From JAZKAD01 sp040389305 (GTDB lineage: Bacteria > Pseudomonadota > Alphaproteobacteria > Rickettsiales > Rickettsiaceae), in the NCBI GenBank assembly GCA_040389305.1, contig JAZKAD010000041.1, positions 1 to 24,487 of the forward strand: a stretch of 24,487 nt of DNA. The letters are read 5' to 3'. The notes under the pieces were generated by a model. The model saw nothing but the letters and a program-made list of their open reading frames with translations, was not told the origin of the DNA and searched no databases. The translations under genes and the position numbers were made by a program. How positions within the stretch are numbered: the stretch's first letter is position 1; every line of letters begins with the position of its first letter. Positions 23,187 to 24,487 of this stretch are shown piece by piece.

Positions 23187-24368
23187 ATGTTTAAAAAATA
23201 CTTTACTAAATCCTCATCTCCAAGAACTACAAAATCTTTTGATATGCCCAGTTTTGCCGCCTTTATGGATCATGGGCAAGTTGCCGGACTTAATTCCTAC
23301 CAAAGCAATGTAATAGTATATCGCTGCGTAAATCTGGTTGCTCAGTCTGCAAGTCACGTTCCCTGGATAGTGATGAGGCGTAAGAACGGCATAGAAGAAG
23401 CACTTCCACATCATCCATTGCATAAATTACTGAGAAGGCCTAATCCAAAATACGCAGGTGCTGATTTTTTTATGGAAGCGATTGCGAGCATGCTTCTCTT
23501 TGGTAATGCTTATATTTTAGGTAGTGGGCCGGACAATGCCGCTCCTCGTGAGCTTCATTTACTTAGCGCAAAATACGTGGATATTGTACTCGATAATGGC
23601 AGGCCCAAGGCTTATAGATATAGGTATAATGGAGGCGAAAATCTATATCCTATAAATAGCTTAACTTCCATGAGTAAGGTATTGCATCTTAAAACCTATA
23701 ATCCCCATGATCAAATATATGGCATGTCAAGTTTAGATGCAGCATCTGTTCCCATTGAAACACATAGCCAGGCTTCTAAATGGAATAATGCTCTACTTAA
23801 GAATGGCGCTCGTCCTAGCGGCGCTCTTGTTATGAAGGACGGCTCTGGATATTTAAGCGATGAGCAATTCGAGCGTATTAAGGAGCAGCTTTATGATAAG
23901 TATACAGGCGCTTCTAACTCAGGAAAACCTTTGCTACTTGAAGGTGGTCTTGATTGGAGAGAGATGAGTATTAGTCCGAAAGATATGGATTTTATCGAAT
24001 CCAAAAATTCTGCCGCTCGGGAAATCGCGCTTGCTTTTGGAGTTCCTCCGCAGCTGCTTGGCATTAGCGGAGATAATACTTACAGCAATATGCAAGAAGC
24101 TAGGTTAGGGCTTTGGGAGGAGACTCTTATCCCGCTGCTTGACAAAATCTCAGATGCATTAACCCACTGGCTTTCGGACTGGTATCACGATGACATTGCC
24201 ATAAGTTTTGATAGAGATGCGATTTCTGCTCTTACAAGCAAACGCGAGAATTTATGGAGTAAAGTAGCGGATAGTAACTTTATGACCATAAATGAAAAAC
24301 GTGCTTTTGTGGGTCTCAAAGCCATCAAAGGAGGGGATGTTTTAGATAATACCAGCTTCATCTCTTAA
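23187..24368 (+). CDS. HK97-family phage/GTA portal protein
   Basis: The portal is the dodecameric ring through which DNA enters and leaves a tailed-phage or gene-transfer-agent head. The 393 residues match the HK97 portal family (about 400). Family stretches are VYRCVNLVAQSASHVPW near 44-60, HPLHKLLRRPNPKY near 76-89, FFMEAIASMLLFGNAYILG near 93-111, KVLHLKTYNPHDQIYGMSSL near 164-183, and AFGVPPQLLGISGDNTYSNMQEA near 283-305, with the highly conserved GVPP motif. TAGGAG lies 6 bases before the ATG. No terminase, protease or capsid gene adjoins it in this window. GTA-like genes scattered as single copies are known in Rickettsiales, so this may be a domesticated gene rather than a live prophage. 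No truncation is visible. Confidence 0.94.
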   Translation: MFKKYFTKSSSPRTTKSFDMPSFAAFMDHGQVAGLNSYQSNVIVYRCVNLVAQSASHVPWIVMRRKNGIEEALPHHPLHKLLRRPNPKYAGADFFMEAIASMLLFGNAYILGSGPDNAAPRELHLLSAKYVDIVLDNGRPKAYRYRYNGGENLYPINSLTSMSKVLHLKTYNPHDQIYGMSSLDAASVPIETHSQASKWNNALLKNGARPSGALVMKDGSGYLSDEQFERIKEQLYDKYTGASNSGKPLLLEGGLDWREMSISPKDMDFIESKNSAAREIALAFGVPPQLLGISGDNTYSNMQEARLGLWEETLIPLLDKISDALTHWLSDWYHDDIAISFDRDAISALTSKRENLWSKVADSNFMTINEKRAFVGLKAIKGGDVLDNTSFIS

Positions 24369-24397
24369 ATATACTGATATCACCTATTTATATAGGC

Positions 24398-24486
24398 TGC
24401 GCAGTCTCGCTCTAAAGTCGATCAGTCTAGTTATACCAAATTCCAGATTAAATTAGATAATTGATTTTTTTTGCGAAGACTGCGCA
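24398..24486. repeat. 89-bp segment bounded by 13-bp inverted repeats (possible MITE-like element)
   Basis: TGCGCAGTCTCGC (24398-24410) and GCGAAGACTGCGCA (24473-24486) are inverted copies, with one extra A at 24476. The interior is AT-rich, carries a run of eight T just before the right arm, and has no coding frame. It begins 30 bases after the portal gene stop. It could be a miniature inverted-repeat element, a long-loop hairpin, or a terminator for the portal gene. No target duplication can be judged at the window edge. Confidence 0.45.
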
Positions 24487-24487
24487 A

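Overview
The window looks like part of the chromosome of an alphaproteobacterium, most plausibly a member of the order Rickettsiales or a close intracellular relative. This is inferred from the AT-rich but not extreme base composition, the gene set (single-gene housekeeping loci, long intergenic spacers, a lone ZnuB permease, a lone HK97/GTA-type portal gene, COX15-type heme A synthase) and degenerate palindromic repeats of the 'TCATTGCGAG…GAAGCAAT' type in two spacers. A flagellar fliD-fliS pair and a full-length bifunctional RSH enzyme set it apart from classical, strongly reduced Rickettsia. No rRNA, tRNA, CRISPR array or intact insertion sequence was seen. Two runs of ten N mark scaffold joins, at 6380-6389 and 8467-8476; each lies inside a gene.

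Layout. 1-2000: two minus-strand genes, the Sua5-type threonylcarbamoyl-AMP synthase (cut by the window edge) and a secreted NAGPA-type phosphodiester glycosidase. 2143-5323: EamA transporter, iron superoxide dismutase and Ppx/GppA phosphatase, the first two with good sigma-70-like promoters. 5357-7911: envelope biogenesis, with a Skp/OmpH-like chaperone, YajC and SecD. 8182-8602: RNA polymerase omega with an acidic tail, broken by a gap. 8936-12011: RSH (p)ppGpp synthetase/hydrolase overlapping AcpS, then inorganic pyrophosphatase. 12198-14764: RecJ and a ZnuB-like metal permease. 14820-16906: tolQ-tolR-tolA. 16948-19577 (minus): fliS and fliD, convergent with tolA across a strong AT-rich hairpin. 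19765-21975: dnaA and queF. 21965-22930 (minus): ctaA. 23187-24368: phage/GTA portal protein, followed by an 89-bp segment bounded by 13-bp inverted repeats.

How the genes fit together. The window is mostly core metabolism and envelope maintenance (Sec, Skp, Tol-Pal), stringent response (Rsh, with Ppx/GppA and Ppa acting on related phosphate compounds), replication/repair (DnaA, RecJ), respiration (CtaA, SodB) and tRNA modification (Sua5 for t6A, QueF for queuosine). I see no obvious new multigene system. The most interesting points are: the fliD-fliS operon with an upstream GG-N10-GC site that fits a sigma-54 promoter, its unusual cysteine-containing duplicated FliD, the in-frame 11-codon leader ORF ahead of ctaA, and two assembly gaps whose flanks explain them (one is almost certainly a false gap, the other sits between near-identical in-frame repeats).
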